DNA of 64,000 nucleotides, taken from the NCBI GenBank assembly GCA_037953625.1, contig CM075652.1, forward strand, positions 56,785,501-56,849,500, in the 5' to 3' direction. The stretch is from Crotalaria pallida. Lineage: Eukaryota; Streptophyta; Magnoliopsida; Fabales; Fabaceae. The notes beneath the pieces were generated by a model. That model was given only the letters and a program-made list of their open reading frames with translations, ran no database searches and was not told the origin of the DNA. Of the stretch, positions 45,355 through 57,157 are shown one piece after another (position 1 is the first letter of the stretch; the number at the start of each line of letters is the position of its first letter). The translations under genes and the position numbers were made by a program.

Positions 45355-46623
45355 ATGTCTTCATCTTACCTTCCTGCTACAACAGAGTCGATTGCTCTGG
45401 CATTGGAGGCCAAAGACCCATCTGAGGCCATCTCCATTCTTTATCGTGTACTTGATGATCCTTCTTCATCACCTGAAGCTCTGCGTATGAAAGAGCAGGC
45501 CATCACAAACCTCAGCGACCTTCTCAGGCAGGAGAATAGGGGGGAGGATCTGCGCAGCCTACTCACTCAGTTGAGGCCCTTCTTCTCCTTGATTCCTAAG
45601 GCAAAAACTGCAAAGATTGTTAGGGTGATTATTGACTCGGTTGCTAAAATACCAGGGACAACTGATCTGCAAATTGCACTCTGCAAAGAGATGGTCCAGT
45701 GGACTCGTGCTGAAAAGCGTACATTTCTGAGACAACGAGTCGAGGCAAGGCTTGCAGGGCTTCTGATGGAAACTAAGGAGTATTCAGAAGCTTTGTCTCT
45801 TCTTTCTGGCTTGGTCAAAGAGGTTAGAAGATTAGATGACAAGCTTCTCCTTGTAGACATAGACTTGCTGGAAAGCAAACTACACTTCTCATTAAGAAAC
45901 CTCCCAAAGGCAAAAGCCGCCCTCACTGCTGCAAGAACAGCTGCAAATGCTATTTATGTGCCCCCGGCTCAACAAGGTGCCATAGATCTTCAGAGTGGAA
46001 TACTTCATGCTGAGGAGAAAGATTATAAAACTGCATACAGTTATTTCTTTGAAGCTTTTGAGTCTTTCAATGCTCTTGAAGATCCCAAGGCTGTTTTTAG
46101 CCTCAAATACATGCTGTTGTGTAAGATCATGGTCAATCAAGCAGATGATGTGGGTGGAATTATTTCTTCTAAAGCTGGACTGCAATATGTTGGACCTGAT
46201 TTGGATGCTATGAAAGCTGTTGCTGATGCACATTCTAAGCGATCCCTGAAGTTATTTGAAGTTGCTTTGCGGGACTACAAGGCACAGTTGGAGGAAGACC
46301 CGATTGTCCACAGGCACTTGTCATCACTGTATGATACCCTCATGGAGCAGAATCTTTGCAGATTGATTGAGCCATTCTCAAGGGTTGAGATTGCACACAT
46401 TGCTGAGCTAATTGAGCTTCCCATTGATCACGTGGAGCGGAAGTTGTCTCAGATGATTTTGGACAAGAAGTTTGCAGGAACATTGGATCAAGGTGCCGGA
46501 TGCCTAGTCATCTTTGACGACCCCAAGACTGATGCAATATATCCTGCAACTTTAGAAACCATTTCCAATGTCGGGAAAGTCGTGGACAGTCTTTATGTTA
46601 GGTCTGCCAAGATAATGGCATGA
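45355..46623 (+). CDS. RPN6: 26S proteasome lid subunit RPN6 (PSMD11 homologue), 422 aa, single coding exon
   Basis: RPN6 is a scaffold of the 19S regulatory particle. It clamps the lid to the 20S core and ATPase ring so ubiquitinated proteins can be degraded. The protein starts MSSSYLPATTESIALALEAK. It has the alpha-solenoid (TPR-like) N-terminal two thirds (TNLSDLLRQENRGEDLRSLL, KAKTAKIVRVIID, FLRQRVEARLAGLLMETKEY) and a C-terminal PCI domain (about residues 230-400: HRHLSSLYDTLMEQNLCRLI, PFSRVEIAHIAELIELP). It ends with the conserved tail SNVGKVVDSLYVRSAKIMA. The open frame extends upstream to 45181, but a splice acceptor at 45333 and family length (about 420 aa) favour the ATG at 45355. 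No defects are visible. Confidence 0.97.
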   Translation: MSSSYLPATTESIALALEAKDPSEAISILYRVLDDPSSSPEALRMKEQAITNLSDLLRQENRGEDLRSLLTQLRPFFSLIPKAKTAKIVRVIIDSVAKIPGTTDLQIALCKEMVQWTRAEKRTFLRQRVEARLAGLLMETKEYSEALSLLSGLVKEVRRLDDKLLLVDIDLLESKLHFSLRNLPKAKAALTAARTAANAIYVPPAQQGAIDLQSGILHAEEKDYKTAYSYFFEAFESFNALEDPKAVFSLKYMLLCKIMVNQADDVGGIISSKAGLQYVGPDLDAMKAVADAHSKRSLKLFEVALRDYKAQLEEDPIVHRHLSSLYDTLMEQNLCRLIEPFSRVEIAHIAELIELPIDHVERKLSQMILDKKFAGTLDQGAGCLVIFDDPKTDAIYPATLETISNVGKVVDSLYVRSAKIMA

Positions 46624-46993
46624 GCCTCTCTTGTTACTCCATTGCCTGAATATTTGTTGCTATTTTCTTCTTCATGATAATGACTAGCATATTGTTTGTT
46701 TCGTTTCTTGAATTTGTCAAACTCGTAATTGTGGTTAACCTCTTCTGGTGGTGTTTTGTTTAGAAGGTTTTGGTATTGCTGTGTGAGGCTGTGACTTAGA
46801 CTGATGTTTTAGCTTGGGTCGGGAGGATTAGTAGAATGTATGTTTATGTTCTTTTCATTTTTGAAATATGGTTAAAAATCTGCATAATCAAGAAATTATG
46901 TCCTAGTTAAATACAAAAAGAAACGAAAGAATGTCATTATTATAAAAGTCTGCATAATGGATCCCTGCAGACCATGTCCCAGCTAAAAATCTG

Positions 46994-47515
46994 CATAATG
47001 AAGGTGTCAGTTCTAATAAAGATTGCAAATGCAAAAAGAATGCCATCCTTATTCATTAGACAAAATTTAATTGATGTTTTTCCATACAAACCAGACATAT
47101 GGATCCCTGCAGCCATCTAATATAGCTAGAAAAGAGTGAATCATATGAGATTTGCAACCAGCCAGGCAGCTAGCATTCAGAAAGCTAAAACTTCTAATTG
47201 CTGCATCTGTAGTCATAAATCAAACTTATTTTGAGTTGGATTTTGCTTTTTTGGTTGATAGGAATCTGTACCTCAAAGATAATTAAATAAGAGGAGTAAC
47301 CCAAAAGGTTGCCCTTGACTCATTAAGAGATGCTTCAGCTGCTGAGACGACACTATTATAGATTCAATTAGTGACAATGTGACATGATGTCCATTGAAGC
47401 AACCTTGCTTATTGCCGCACAACTCTTTGCAAGAAATAGAGCCTTGTAGTGCTTGAAATCACTTGTAGCCTTGTAGTGCCTTGTTAATATGTATTCAAAT
47501 TCTTGTAACATTGAA
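46994..47515. repeat. 0.5-kb direct repeat, copy 1 (downstream of RPN6)
   Basis: It is about 90 percent similar by eye to 55569-56076 in the same orientation (for example CATATGGATCCCTGCAG, GGCAGCTAGCATT, GACGACACTATTATAGA). A related piece just upstream (46841-46915) matches TBL intron 4 (54270-54360). There is no ORF. Confidence 0.8.
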
Positions 47516-48344
47516 AGTTATTTATATTGAAAAGAGATTTGTGTGCTTCAAGTTTCAATTGCTCCCTTCAACACCAACAATGTAATAGCAAAATAGCCAA
47601 TTCAAATATGCCTTTTTTGTTTTTTTAAATCAGCAAAGAAGCAATTAATAATTGGGATTATGAATATGAATGAATTCATATCTATTGTTAATTGTTTGAT
47701 TATGTTCTTCATGGATTTTAATAGAAGTAGCTAATTTGTGAGTTGGGATTCAATTCCTCGATTGGGAAATTGGGGATTGAATTGGCCCTATAATCAAACA
47801 TTATAATTTCATAACTCGCAGAAATATTTTTGAGAAATTATAACACTTTTATGATTCCAGTGTTCTTAATCAAACGATTGTTAGTTTAAGACTCGCTTAA
47901 GGGATTAAGATTTCTAAACTAATAATACAAAGTAAGTGCTTGAGGAATCAGTTTTTAATGTCTTTGGAATCGTTGTTAACCTTATAGAAATGATATTCAT
48001 AATCGAAGTAAATCATTATCACTACCAACGAAACCATATCCCTAACACTTTTATCCATTTCACAAACTCAACCATTTTACACTTTTCTTTCAAAATCAAC
48101 AACCTTTTGAATCCAATTTTATATAGGTTAACTACAATAAGGTGACTTTCAAAAAAAATAAAAAATAAAAAAAACTACAATTAGGTGATAATTGTCATAA
48201 CAATAATTCTCGTGAGTTCGACACTCTACTTTACCACTTTATTACTTGTACAACCCAATATACTTGTCGGTATCCCAACACTGTCAATTGAATGCTACTT
48301 GATTTATATATATATAAACTATCCTTTAAAAAACTAAATCAATA
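47516..48344. other. Intergenic spacer
   Basis: AT-rich with no coding or repeat structure that I can support. Confidence 0.5.
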
Positions 48345-48650
48345 CTCCCTTCGTCCTATAAGTTATGTTATTTTAACGATTTCACATAAATTAAGAAATG
48401 AGTAAATGATGGAAGAAATTGATATATTTTGACTAAATTACCCCTATTTAATAATAGGAGAGAGAATAATAATAAATGTATGAAGACTATATTGAAGAGA
48501 GATAGAGAAATGGGTACTGAAAAAGAGAATATAATTAATAAGGGTATGCTTGGAAAAAGAAGTATAGATAAGTATTGAGTTTTTAAAAGTACATAACATA
48601 TTAGACAAGCTAAAAAGACTAAAAATACATAACTTATAAGACAAAGGGAA
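48345..48650. mobile_element. Stowaway-type MITE
   Basis: Termini are CTCCCTTCGTCCTATAAGTT and, inverted, TTCCCTTTGTCTTATAAGTT, with TA on each side (48343-48344 and 48651-48652). Confidence 0.75.
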
Positions 48651-48688
48651 TAATTAAAAACATTTTTAAAACTAAAAGCTTCCTTTTT

Positions 48689-49689
48689 GACTAAATTGTC
48701 ACTTTGATACCAGAATTTAAATCCAACATTGATTTTGGTCCCTAAAATTATAGAAATTGCTTTTTAGTTCCTCAATTTGTAAATTGTTACTGACTTTAGT
48801 CCCTCGGTTATGTTGTCATTTATGTCCAATAACATCAAGCTGACATGATCAGTTAAATGGTTAAAACGACGTCATTTTAGGTAACAAAAATAGAGAGGAT
48901 AAGTTTCGACGAATTGACACATAATCAAGCTAACCTAAACAAACTTAGAACAAACCTACACATAGAAGAGAACCAAAACAAACCCAAAATAAATGGAAGG
49001 CAAAGAATGAAGGCGGGGGTGATTATAAAACAAATCGAATCGAGTTAAGCAAACCAAAACAAACTCAGAACATATCAAAACATAGAAAAGAGAACGGATT
49101 CACTTATATGGCTATGCCAAGTCATCTTCCAGAGACGGCAACGACGACAACCATATTCTAATGCATGAGGTTGTTTTGTGCAATAGTGTTGAGGGACAAA
49201 TTTGAGAAACCAAAATCAAATAAGTTGTGATTGGAAGAAGATTTATAGTGGTTGCATTGAATAAAAGGAATAGATAGTGACTCTAGTGATCGCGGATAAC
49301 TCGGGTTGAGGGCGAGAGAGAGGAGGGAATGAGGGAGTTAGTTGAAGCATTAAATTGAAAGTTTTTAGGTTGTGGAGGTGATTGAGGAATAACCATTGAT
49401 GTTGATTGTGCTTAATGTTAGTGAAAAAGTAGAAAAATGTATGAGACTAAGGGGTCTTTCATTTATTTATTTTTCATTAATTTTAAATATATTTTTAAGC
49501 CAAAATCACGACGTTTTGGTCATTTAATGGGCCACGTCAGCTTACTGTTAACGTAAATAAATAATAACATAATCGAGGGACTAAAATGAGTAACAATTTA
49601 CAAATTGAGGGACTAAAAAGAAATCTCTTTAATTTTAGAGACCAAAGTGATTATTTGTGCAAATTCAGGGACAAAATGACAATTTAGTC
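48689..49689. mobile_element. 1-kb Mutator-type inverted-repeat element
   Basis: The left end GACTAAATTGTCACTTTG and the right end, inverted, GACTAAATTGTCATTTTG run on in paired arms (CTCAATTTGTAAATTGTTAC in both). The flanking 9-mers TTCCTTTTT and CTTTTTTTT are only partly alike. It has the same terminal motif as 42661-43192. The interior is non-coding. Confidence 0.7.
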
Positions 49690-49822
49690 CTTTTTTTTCG
49701 TATGTGTTGGTGAAGTAAATCTGAACTATGTTCATTTATAGCAAGTGTGAGATTTTGCAACATTCTTGGATTAGAACAATTCAAATTCAGATTTACAATT
49801 AATTTAACAATAAAGATTTAAA

Positions 49823-49996
49823 TTAGAGAAAATGGAGAATACACCGATACTGTAAAGGTTTTTCACATTGCATTATTCACCGTTCATCCGTTTTATGGTT
49901 GTTGACTTTTAGATTAAAGTAATACAAATAAATGGTGGATGGTAGACTGATGATGTAAAAAATTTTACACCATCAATGCATATCCATTAATTTCTT
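49823..49996. mobile_element. Short dispersed MITE, copy B
   Basis: The inverted relative of 26586-26760, sharing long blocks such as ATTACTTTAATCTAAAAGTC on the opposite strand. Confidence 0.65.
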
Positions 49997-50449
49997 TAAA
50001 TTATATATAACCGTAAGGTAAGGTTATTGACACCGTTCAATGATTATCCTCATCCTTACATTCTTGCATCTTGCTTAACAAATTGTAATCTTACGATTTT
50101 TAACCGGAAATGTTAGAAAGCATTTGAGATTGAGTGTTATTAACCTTACCTAATATCTCAATGTGTATATTAGTGTTTAATTACTTAATGTATGTTCTGT
50201 TTAATTTATCTCTTTCACTTAAAAGCTCAACTCACTCAGATCGGGAATTAAAATTTTAAGCTAAAGAAAAATTGGAAAAATTACACATCTTAATCGGCAT
50301 TTTCCATGCACATTAAGATTTTAGTTAAATTTTGTTAACAGTCAAATGGAGCTACCGTATCCCTTGACACCGTAAGCATACTTACTTTCTAATTTAATTT
50401 CTATAACATTAAAATACTTGAGGATAGGAAGAAAAACAAAAAGGTTATC
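49997..50449. other. Intergenic spacer
   Basis: AT-rich; nothing recognisable. Confidence 0.5.
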
Positions 50450-50466
50450 AAACAAACATGTAACAT

Positions 50467-50595
50467 ACCAACATGCACCGGTGTCAGGGCTGCACTTGAT
50501 AGGACGAACTACGGTCTAATTCCCCGCAACAATGTTGGGAAAGGAATAAAACCTTAACCCCGAGATTCCCTTCGAACTGGATTGTGCAAACCAAA
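50467..50595 (+). mobile_element. tRNA-derived SINE with perfect 17-bp TSD
   Basis: AAACAAACATGTAACAT occurs at 50450-50466 and 50596-50612. The body matches 43503-43670 (CAGGGCTGCACTTG, AATAAAACCTTAACCCC), with an internal deletion before its 3' end. Confidence 0.85.
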
Positions 50596-50655
50596 AAACA
50601 AACATGTAACATGTGGGAATAGAAAAATATGTCTTGATCTTCCACCTTTATGTCC

Positions 50656-50663
50656 TATAAATA
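50656..50663 (+). promoter_or_regulatory. Likely original TATA box of the TBL gene
   Basis: TATAAATA lies about 53 bp before the hAT insertion point. Without the insertion it would be about 63 bp upstream of the TBL start codon, a normal plant spacing; now it is about 1.4 kb away. Confidence 0.5.
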
Positions 50664-50709
50664 AATAATGGGAAGGTTATCATTTTCCACTATCAAAGCC
50701 ACTCACACT

Positions 50710-50772
50710 CAGGCTCGGTTCAGGGTAGGGCAACAAGGGCGCTTGCTCTGGCCCATAATTTTTAGGGCCGAA

Positions 50773-50812
<40 letters not shown>

Positions 50813-52062
50813 CGTTAAAAATATTGATATTAGTATTAGCTAACATAATTGGTTATTGAGATTTTTGCTTTCCAGAATAACTAGAGCTCGAGTTCCACTA
50901 TTGACATCTTTTTTTTTTTTTTTACTTATTTATGTATGTTCTCCTTTTTATTTTGTTCAAATTAAATGCACTTTTTAATTTTTTCTTTCATTTTTATTAT
51001 GAGTCATACTCCTTCCGTCCCAAAAAAAAAAACACAATTTTTTTTGTCCCAAACTAAAGTTGAAATAATAAATGAAAAGTTTTGTATTTGAAAACTTTAA
51101 ATTGTGATTGGTTGATCAATGCAAAATGCATTAAATTAGGTGTTTGATAATTGTTTGATGTGTTAGAAAAATCATTAAAAACGTGTCTCCTTAATTTTTT
51201 GACTTTTCCAATTTGTTACAATCCTTGTGGGAGGAGGAAGTACTTAACTATATTATAAAGATCAATGAAAATAATTATATTTCTTAAATTTTAAAAAATC
51301 TTTAACATTACAATTTTATATCTTAATTTATATTAAAAATTTCACAAATATATTATTTCACATTAATGAATAAAAAACAAATATGATTAAACAAAACCAA
51401 TAAGTGTTTTGTAAAAAGTACAAAGTAACTTATAAATAGAACAAAAAATTCATCTAAAAAACAATTTATAAAAAATACGAAAGGAAGTATTTATTTCTAA
51501 ATATCAAGGTTTGTTGAAATGATTGTTATTTTTATCCATAATAGAATGAAAGTATACAACTATTAGAGAAATGTTGTTTATTTTTTGCTAATTAATCAAC
51601 ATTAAAATAGATAATTTTGGAATCAGTTTAAATGACAATATAAGGTTGCATTGTGGAACAATGTTTGCCAAAGTTAGAACCTAGGGTTATAAAGTAGCTT
51701 TCGAACATTAAGTAATGATATTATTAAGATATATAATTATATTATGACATAATATTTTATTTCACCTCCCTTTAAATTTTTGTCCAAGTTTTTTTTACTA
51801 ATTATGGTTTTGAAACACCTCTTTATTCTCAAATTTCTCTATCAATAGAATTGTTGAAGCGGTTGAAGTCTATGCGATTTATTTATGGTTGATTGTATTT
51901 TTGCAAATTTATAAAATTATATGCATTAACAATATTTTGGAAAAGTCCTTATATGAAGAGAAATTTTATTGTTAAAATTTTATTTATTTACAAATTTTAT
52001 TTTAATTTAAGGACCCAAAAATATTTTCGCCACGGCCCTATAAAATGTCAGGACCGGTGCTG
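50710..52062. mobile_element. Non-autonomous hAT element immediately upstream of the TBL start codon
   Basis: Termini are CAGGCTCGGTTCAGGG and, inverted, CAGCACCGGTCCTGAC, with 8-bp direct repeats CTCACACT (50702-50709) and CTTACACT (52063-52070). The subterminal text mirrors (TTTTTAGGGCCG against the complement of CGGCCCTATAAAA). There is no transposase. It contains an (AT)n run (50777-50810) and a Stowaway-like insert (51009-51240). Confidence 0.75.
51009..51240. mobile_element. Stowaway-like MITE, degenerate
   Basis: It starts CTCCTTCCGTCCC after TA and ends GGGAGGAGGAAG before TA. The termini pair imperfectly. Confidence 0.45.
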
Positions 52063-52079
52063 CTTACACTCCTTTCTCC

Positions 52080-54866
52080 ATGGCATTCTATTCATGTTTA
52101 TGTGTTCTTGCACATTCTTTTACTGTTCTATGGTTAGTGACACCTCTTCTGTGGTATCATCAAGTTCAGGGTATGATTGTTCAGTCAAACCATCAAGAGA
52201 GAGGGTGTGATTACTCTATTGGGAGTTGGGTTGTGGATGTACACCACCCATTGTATGAAGCCTCAAGGAGTTGTCCATTCATAGGACAAGGGTTTAATTG
52301 TCTTGGAAATGGTAGACCTGATCAGGATTATCTTAGGTATAGATGGAAGCCCTCTAGCTGTAACCTTCCCAGGTAATGTTCCTACTTTTCACTTCCTTCT
52401 AGTTCTAGATTTTGTTGTGCATGGTTACTTGTATAATGTATAGTGATAAATCTTATTATCTCGTCGTCAAATCTTATTTCTATAGTCGATATTAGAATAA
52501 AAGATGTGATTATAAGATACCCAACAAGTTCATCAAAAAAAAAAAAAAAGATACCCAACAAGAAGTTGATCCAATGATGTAAGGTTTTGCTAAATTTCTA
52601 AGTATCATATTAGATCAAAGGTCAATGCGACACTTGTTGGAAGGAATATACGACCACCCCGAAAGAAATTAGTTCCTTGCTCATTGGGTATATAGGGCAG
52701 GGATACTCTTAGTTAACACAAAAAGTTAGTCATGCACATTCTAAATAAATGTAGTGTTCTTATTCAAGTGGGTGTTGCTGATCACTCTCCAATTTGCCTA
52801 TTTATGCTCCTTATCAACCGATCACAATTTCGCAAAAACAAAAATTAAATCAGGGTTGATTAGAAAAGAGTGTGAATATGCAAATTACAATATCATTAGC
52901 TTTACACCCCATAAAATATGCTCATGTGTGTTTCTGGTTTTTCGGTGAGTATGGCTCAAAGGCATAGTTGTGAGATTAACCTTCGATCTTCCTCCTTAAA
53001 GTGGTGATGGTAAGATTCGAACCTCTAATCTCACAAGTAAAATTAGTGCAGTCCACTTCAATTGCGACCAAACACTTTTTGGTATGTGCCACTGTGTGCG
53101 TGACAGTAACATTCATTTTCTATACCCTGAGAATTCTCCTTTAGAAATTAAAAGATTGGCTTTTTCCTTTAATTATTTTCCTTCACGAATATGTTTGTTA
53201 ACAGGTTTGATGGCAAGAAATTCTTGGAGAGATACAGAGGGAAGAAGATAATGTTTGTAGGGGACTCCCTAAGCAACAATATGTGGCAATCACTCACTTG
53301 TTTGCTCCACACTGCAGTCCCAAAATCAGATTACACCTTAACAAGTCAAACAAAGCAACTTTCTGTATTCTTCTTTAAGGTAGCCTTCTTCATTTTCCAT
53401 CTTAGTTATAGGGAAATTTTGAGCCTTGATAACTGCTTGATTAGTTAGCTTAATAACCTTGTTCATTTATTTTGTGTTACAGGAATATCAAACTTCAATA
53501 ATGTGGTTGAAAAATGGGTACCTGGTGGATGTTGTTCATGATAAAGAAAAAGGTAGAGTTGTAAAATTGGACTCCATTAAATCTGGGGACCAGTGGAGAG
53601 GAGTGGATGCTTTGATTTTCAACACCTACCATTGGTGGACTCATATAGGAGAGTCTAAAACGTAATAATGAAGTTTTTGAACTAAGGATGCAGGGTATTT
53701 AATAGAGAAAGGTAAGACATGTGATGTGATTAATAATGTCTTCTGTGTTAATGTTTCGCAGACACTTTGAAGTGGGCAATGAGGTGAAAGACATGGATTA
53801 CATGGAAGCTTTCAGGATTGGGTTAACCACTTGGGCTAAATGGATTGACTCTAACATTGATCCTTCTAAGACTAGTGTTTTGTTCCAAGGAATTGCTGCA
53901 ACCCATTCTGAGTAAGTTCAAATGCTAATTCCACTACAACTAAGATTCACATAAAAAGGCATAATACTTTAGTGATTTATTTGGATATCATTAGCATTTT
54001 ACTGTCCACAAGTGAGTTAAGTCCTCTAACTTTTTTCCCCTTGGAACCCTCTCCTTAATGAAAGTGGATTTGGTCTCACATACTTGCCCCCAAAACTTAA
54101 GAATTCAGTTTAGAAAATAAGAATAGGGGTATAAAACTACGTTGATGAAGTTATTTTCCTAGCAATCTTCAATGATGAAGTTTATTACCAATCCACCATA
54201 CATAACATACCTCACTATTTGTATGCAATACCTTAAGATTTTAATAGGTAGTGCAGAAGTTTCAATAGTAACTTCCTGTATGTTCTTTTTCATTTTTGAA
54301 ATATCTTAAAAAAATGCTTAGTATGGTTAGAAATCTGCATAATCAAGAAATTATGCCCCAACTAAATGGCTGTGTATGCCATTTATCTATATATCTAAAC
54401 TTCGCTTGAACTGAGCAATTTTCTGAAAAGAGAGAGCCAGAGAATGGCCATTGCAGCAGCATTTAATCGAGTTTTAAAATAAATCATAACACATACACAT
54501 GAGACATAATGTACTATGGTCTATGGCTAATAATGCTGTCATGCTGACTGGATAAATTCTATAAACTAACTCAATTTCTCTTCTTAAATATATTGAAGTG
54601 GAAAGGGATGCCAAGGACAAACAAAACCAGTGCAAGGATCACAGCCACTTTATCCGGGTGTGGACATTGTAAAGAACATTCTGAGAAGCATGAAAAATCC
54701 TATTCATTTGCTTGACATTACTTTGCTCACTCAGCTGAGAATAGATGGCCACCCTTCAATATACTCAGGCCGTGGCACTTCTTATGTGGATTGCAGTCAC
54801 TGGTGTCTAGCTGGTGTTCCTGATACTTGGAACGAATTCTTGTATGCTGCTCTAATAGGAAGATAA
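52080..54866 (+). CDS. Trichome birefringence-like (TBL/PMR5 family) polysaccharide O-acetyltransferase, five exons, 354 aa
   Basis: TBL proteins transfer acetyl groups to xylan, mannan, pectin or xyloglucan in the Golgi. Exons are 52080-52372, 53205-53379, 53483-53661, 53762-53911 and 54599-54866. All introns are GT-AG and phases match (1,065 nt). A hydrophobic N-terminal segment (about residues 2-30) is a signal anchor/peptide. The PMR5N-type start GCDYSIGSWVVDVHHPLYE, then CPFIGQGFNCLGNGRPDQDY, is followed by the catalytic FVGDSLSNNMWQS (GDS at 117-119), LIFNTYHWWTH and the C-terminal DCSHWCLAGVPDTWNE (DxxH at 330-333). All catalytic residues are present, so the protein looks intact. Intron 1 has a weak SINE-like trace (52960-53070), and intron 4 shares a short repeat with the RPN6 flank. 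The exact TBL number and sugar substrate are not resolved. Confidence 0.9.
54270..54360. repeat. Repeat segment in TBL intron 4
   Basis: It matches 46841-46915 downstream of RPN6 (TTTTTCATTTTTGAAATAT, AATCTGCATAATCAAGAAAT). Confidence 0.7.
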
Positions 54867-55568
54867 TATTATCATTTCTTTTTAATTTCTAATTTATGTT
54901 TTACTTAAATTCTTTTTCTCTTGAGGAAAGCATGACTCAATTTTGGATAGTAGAGATGTTAATGTAACTGTGTCCTATAACTATTATAGCTTGGGCTACT
55001 CTCAACCTGTTATTAGTTGCACTATTTTGTATTGGCTGCTGTTAAAGTTTTCCACTTTTCCTTGATGTTAGCTGCGCTATATCTTCATGTCATTTTTTTG
55101 CCAATATTTTTACTAATGCATTTTCAGCACCGCAATTTGGCGCGAAACCCATTTCATCAGATTCAACAAATGACATGGATTTTCTCTTTTTTAATTTTTA
55201 AATTAAGTATTTAATCTTCTAAATGCTCCTAATCAGGTAATCGACACTTCTAAACAAAATGACTTACGTTTCTCTTTGTTCCCCTCTCTATCTTGCTGCC
55301 ATGTACATTTTTTTCTCCGGCCTCTTCTCCCTCGCCTGCCGGCTGCTGTCGTTTGTCCATGGACAGTTGTCATGAAGTTCAGTAAGGCGGCAGATCCCAA
55401 ACAATTTGTCGACGAGGCTTTGGGCAGCAAATGAAAGTGCGAATCGTTTTCCACTGTAAGCTTCTTATAACAAATGCTGCTACTCATTTTTTTCTTCCAA
55501 GTAGTTCAAGTTTGCTGTGGTTTTATATATTGATTTGTTGCTATATACTTTCATAAAAGTTTCCTGTT
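54867..55568. other. TBL 3' flank
   Basis: It contains the 3' UTR and AT-rich spacer. The short minus-strand frame at 55233-55487 has no family motif. Confidence 0.5.
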
Positions 55569-56076
55569 TAATGAAAGTATCAGCTGTAATAAAGATTGCA
55601 AATACAAAAAGAATGTCATTCTTATTGATTAGACAAAATTTAATTGATGTTTTTCCATACAAATCAGACATATGGATCCCTGCAGCAATCTAATATAGCT
55701 AGAAAAGGGTGCATCATATGAGATTTGCAACCAACCAGGCAGCTAGCATTGAAAAAGCTAAAACATTTAATTGCTGCATCTGTAGTCATAAATCATACTT
55801 ATTTTGAGTTGGATTTTGCTTTTTTGTTTGACAGGAATCTGTGCCGCAAAGATAAGTAAATCAGAGGAGTAACTCAAAAGATTGCCCTTGATGAATTAAG
55901 AGATGCTTCAGCTTCTGAGACGACACTATTATAGAAGCAATTAGTGACATGATGTTCATTGAATCAACCTTGCTTATTGCCACACAACTCTTTGCAAGAA
56001 ATGGAGCCTTGTAGTGCCTGAAATCACTGTAGCCTTATAGTGCCTTGTTAATATGCATTCAAATTCTTGTAACACT
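55569..56076. repeat. 0.5-kb direct repeat, copy 2 (downstream of TBL)
   Basis: The same orientation and order of blocks as 46994-47515; no coding capacity. Confidence 0.8.
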
Positions 56077-56710
56077 GGTTAATACTTTCCGTACAGCTAA
56101 GTTATGCTTCATTCATTTAATTTTAATCCTTTTAATTTATTATAATATATTTGACATTTTAGGAAATTAAAAGTGCAGTAATTGTTTTTTCTCAGCTCTA
56201 TCTGTGCGTAGGTTGTTTTTAAGTTCAATCATTTTGATTAAAAATCGTGGATCATGAGTTAGGTTGTAATCTTAATTCACCGTTGTATTAAAAATTTGAA
56301 ATTTATATACCTCTTATGCATGTTCATCCATCAAGTCATTCTTACTTGTTGGACAAATCTTGAACCAATTAATGATTAAGACATATAAAAGCACAAAACA
56401 AGTGTGTGAAGTTGTTCTTGGTTTCAATTATTTTGTAATAAGAAATACTTCTTGAGGAGCGAGAAGATATTTGGGGTGAAAACTTCGTGATCTTGGTTTC
56501 GAGTGTACAAAACTACAAATCCATGAATAGGTTGTGTTAATCTTGGAAAGCAATCCGAAATCAGATTGTACTAGATGTTTGTCAAAAATCGTTTTCAAGA
56601 CAATAACTTTCATACCAAAAAGCAACTCTATATCTATTGATATTTGATAAGCATCCCTATTTTTTTTAACATTTGAAAAGATATTCTTGTCTTTTCACAC
56701 ATTTTTAAAA
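56077..56710. other. Intergenic spacer
   Basis: AT-rich, with no supported feature. Confidence 0.5.
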
Positions 56711-56740
56711 CTAGGAAAATTGCCTGTGCGATGCACGGGT
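56711..56740 (-). mobile_element. Helitron 3' terminus
   Basis: On the minus strand it has the hairpin CCCGTGCATCGCACAGG (one G-A mismatch), 8 nt, then CTAG followed by host T. I did not find a matching TC 5' end. Confidence 0.5.
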
Positions 56741-57157
56741 CTTAAATTTTGCTATTCTATCTCGAGTTGACATGAATATATTTTGAATGAAACTTTTTAA
56801 TTGAAATTTTACACACATTAATAATTTCTTGTTAAAATATTTTGGATGTATATATTTTTATAAGACTTTTTTTTACCTATATTTTTTTATATTTTTATTA
56901 GTAAAGAATGGGGGATATGTATAGAGAATGGGCAATATGGTATATGCACGTCATATGGTATACGCACGTCATATATATTGGCGTTACATGATAATGTTTG
57001 TGAGTTTTTTTTTTTTAATTTTTTTTTACAACAATTAAAAAAAAAAAAAAACTCATGCCACCGTAAATGTACAAATTTTATGACCAAGTTTCGGTTCAAT
57101 CTTCTTTTCGAAAATTGAACTGAGTTAACAAAATTAAATATCAAAAGATGAAACATA

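Noticed and set aside
52960..53070. B-box-like GATTCGAACCTC in TBL intron 1
   Set aside because: Possible decayed SINE, but no tail or target repeat could be confirmed.
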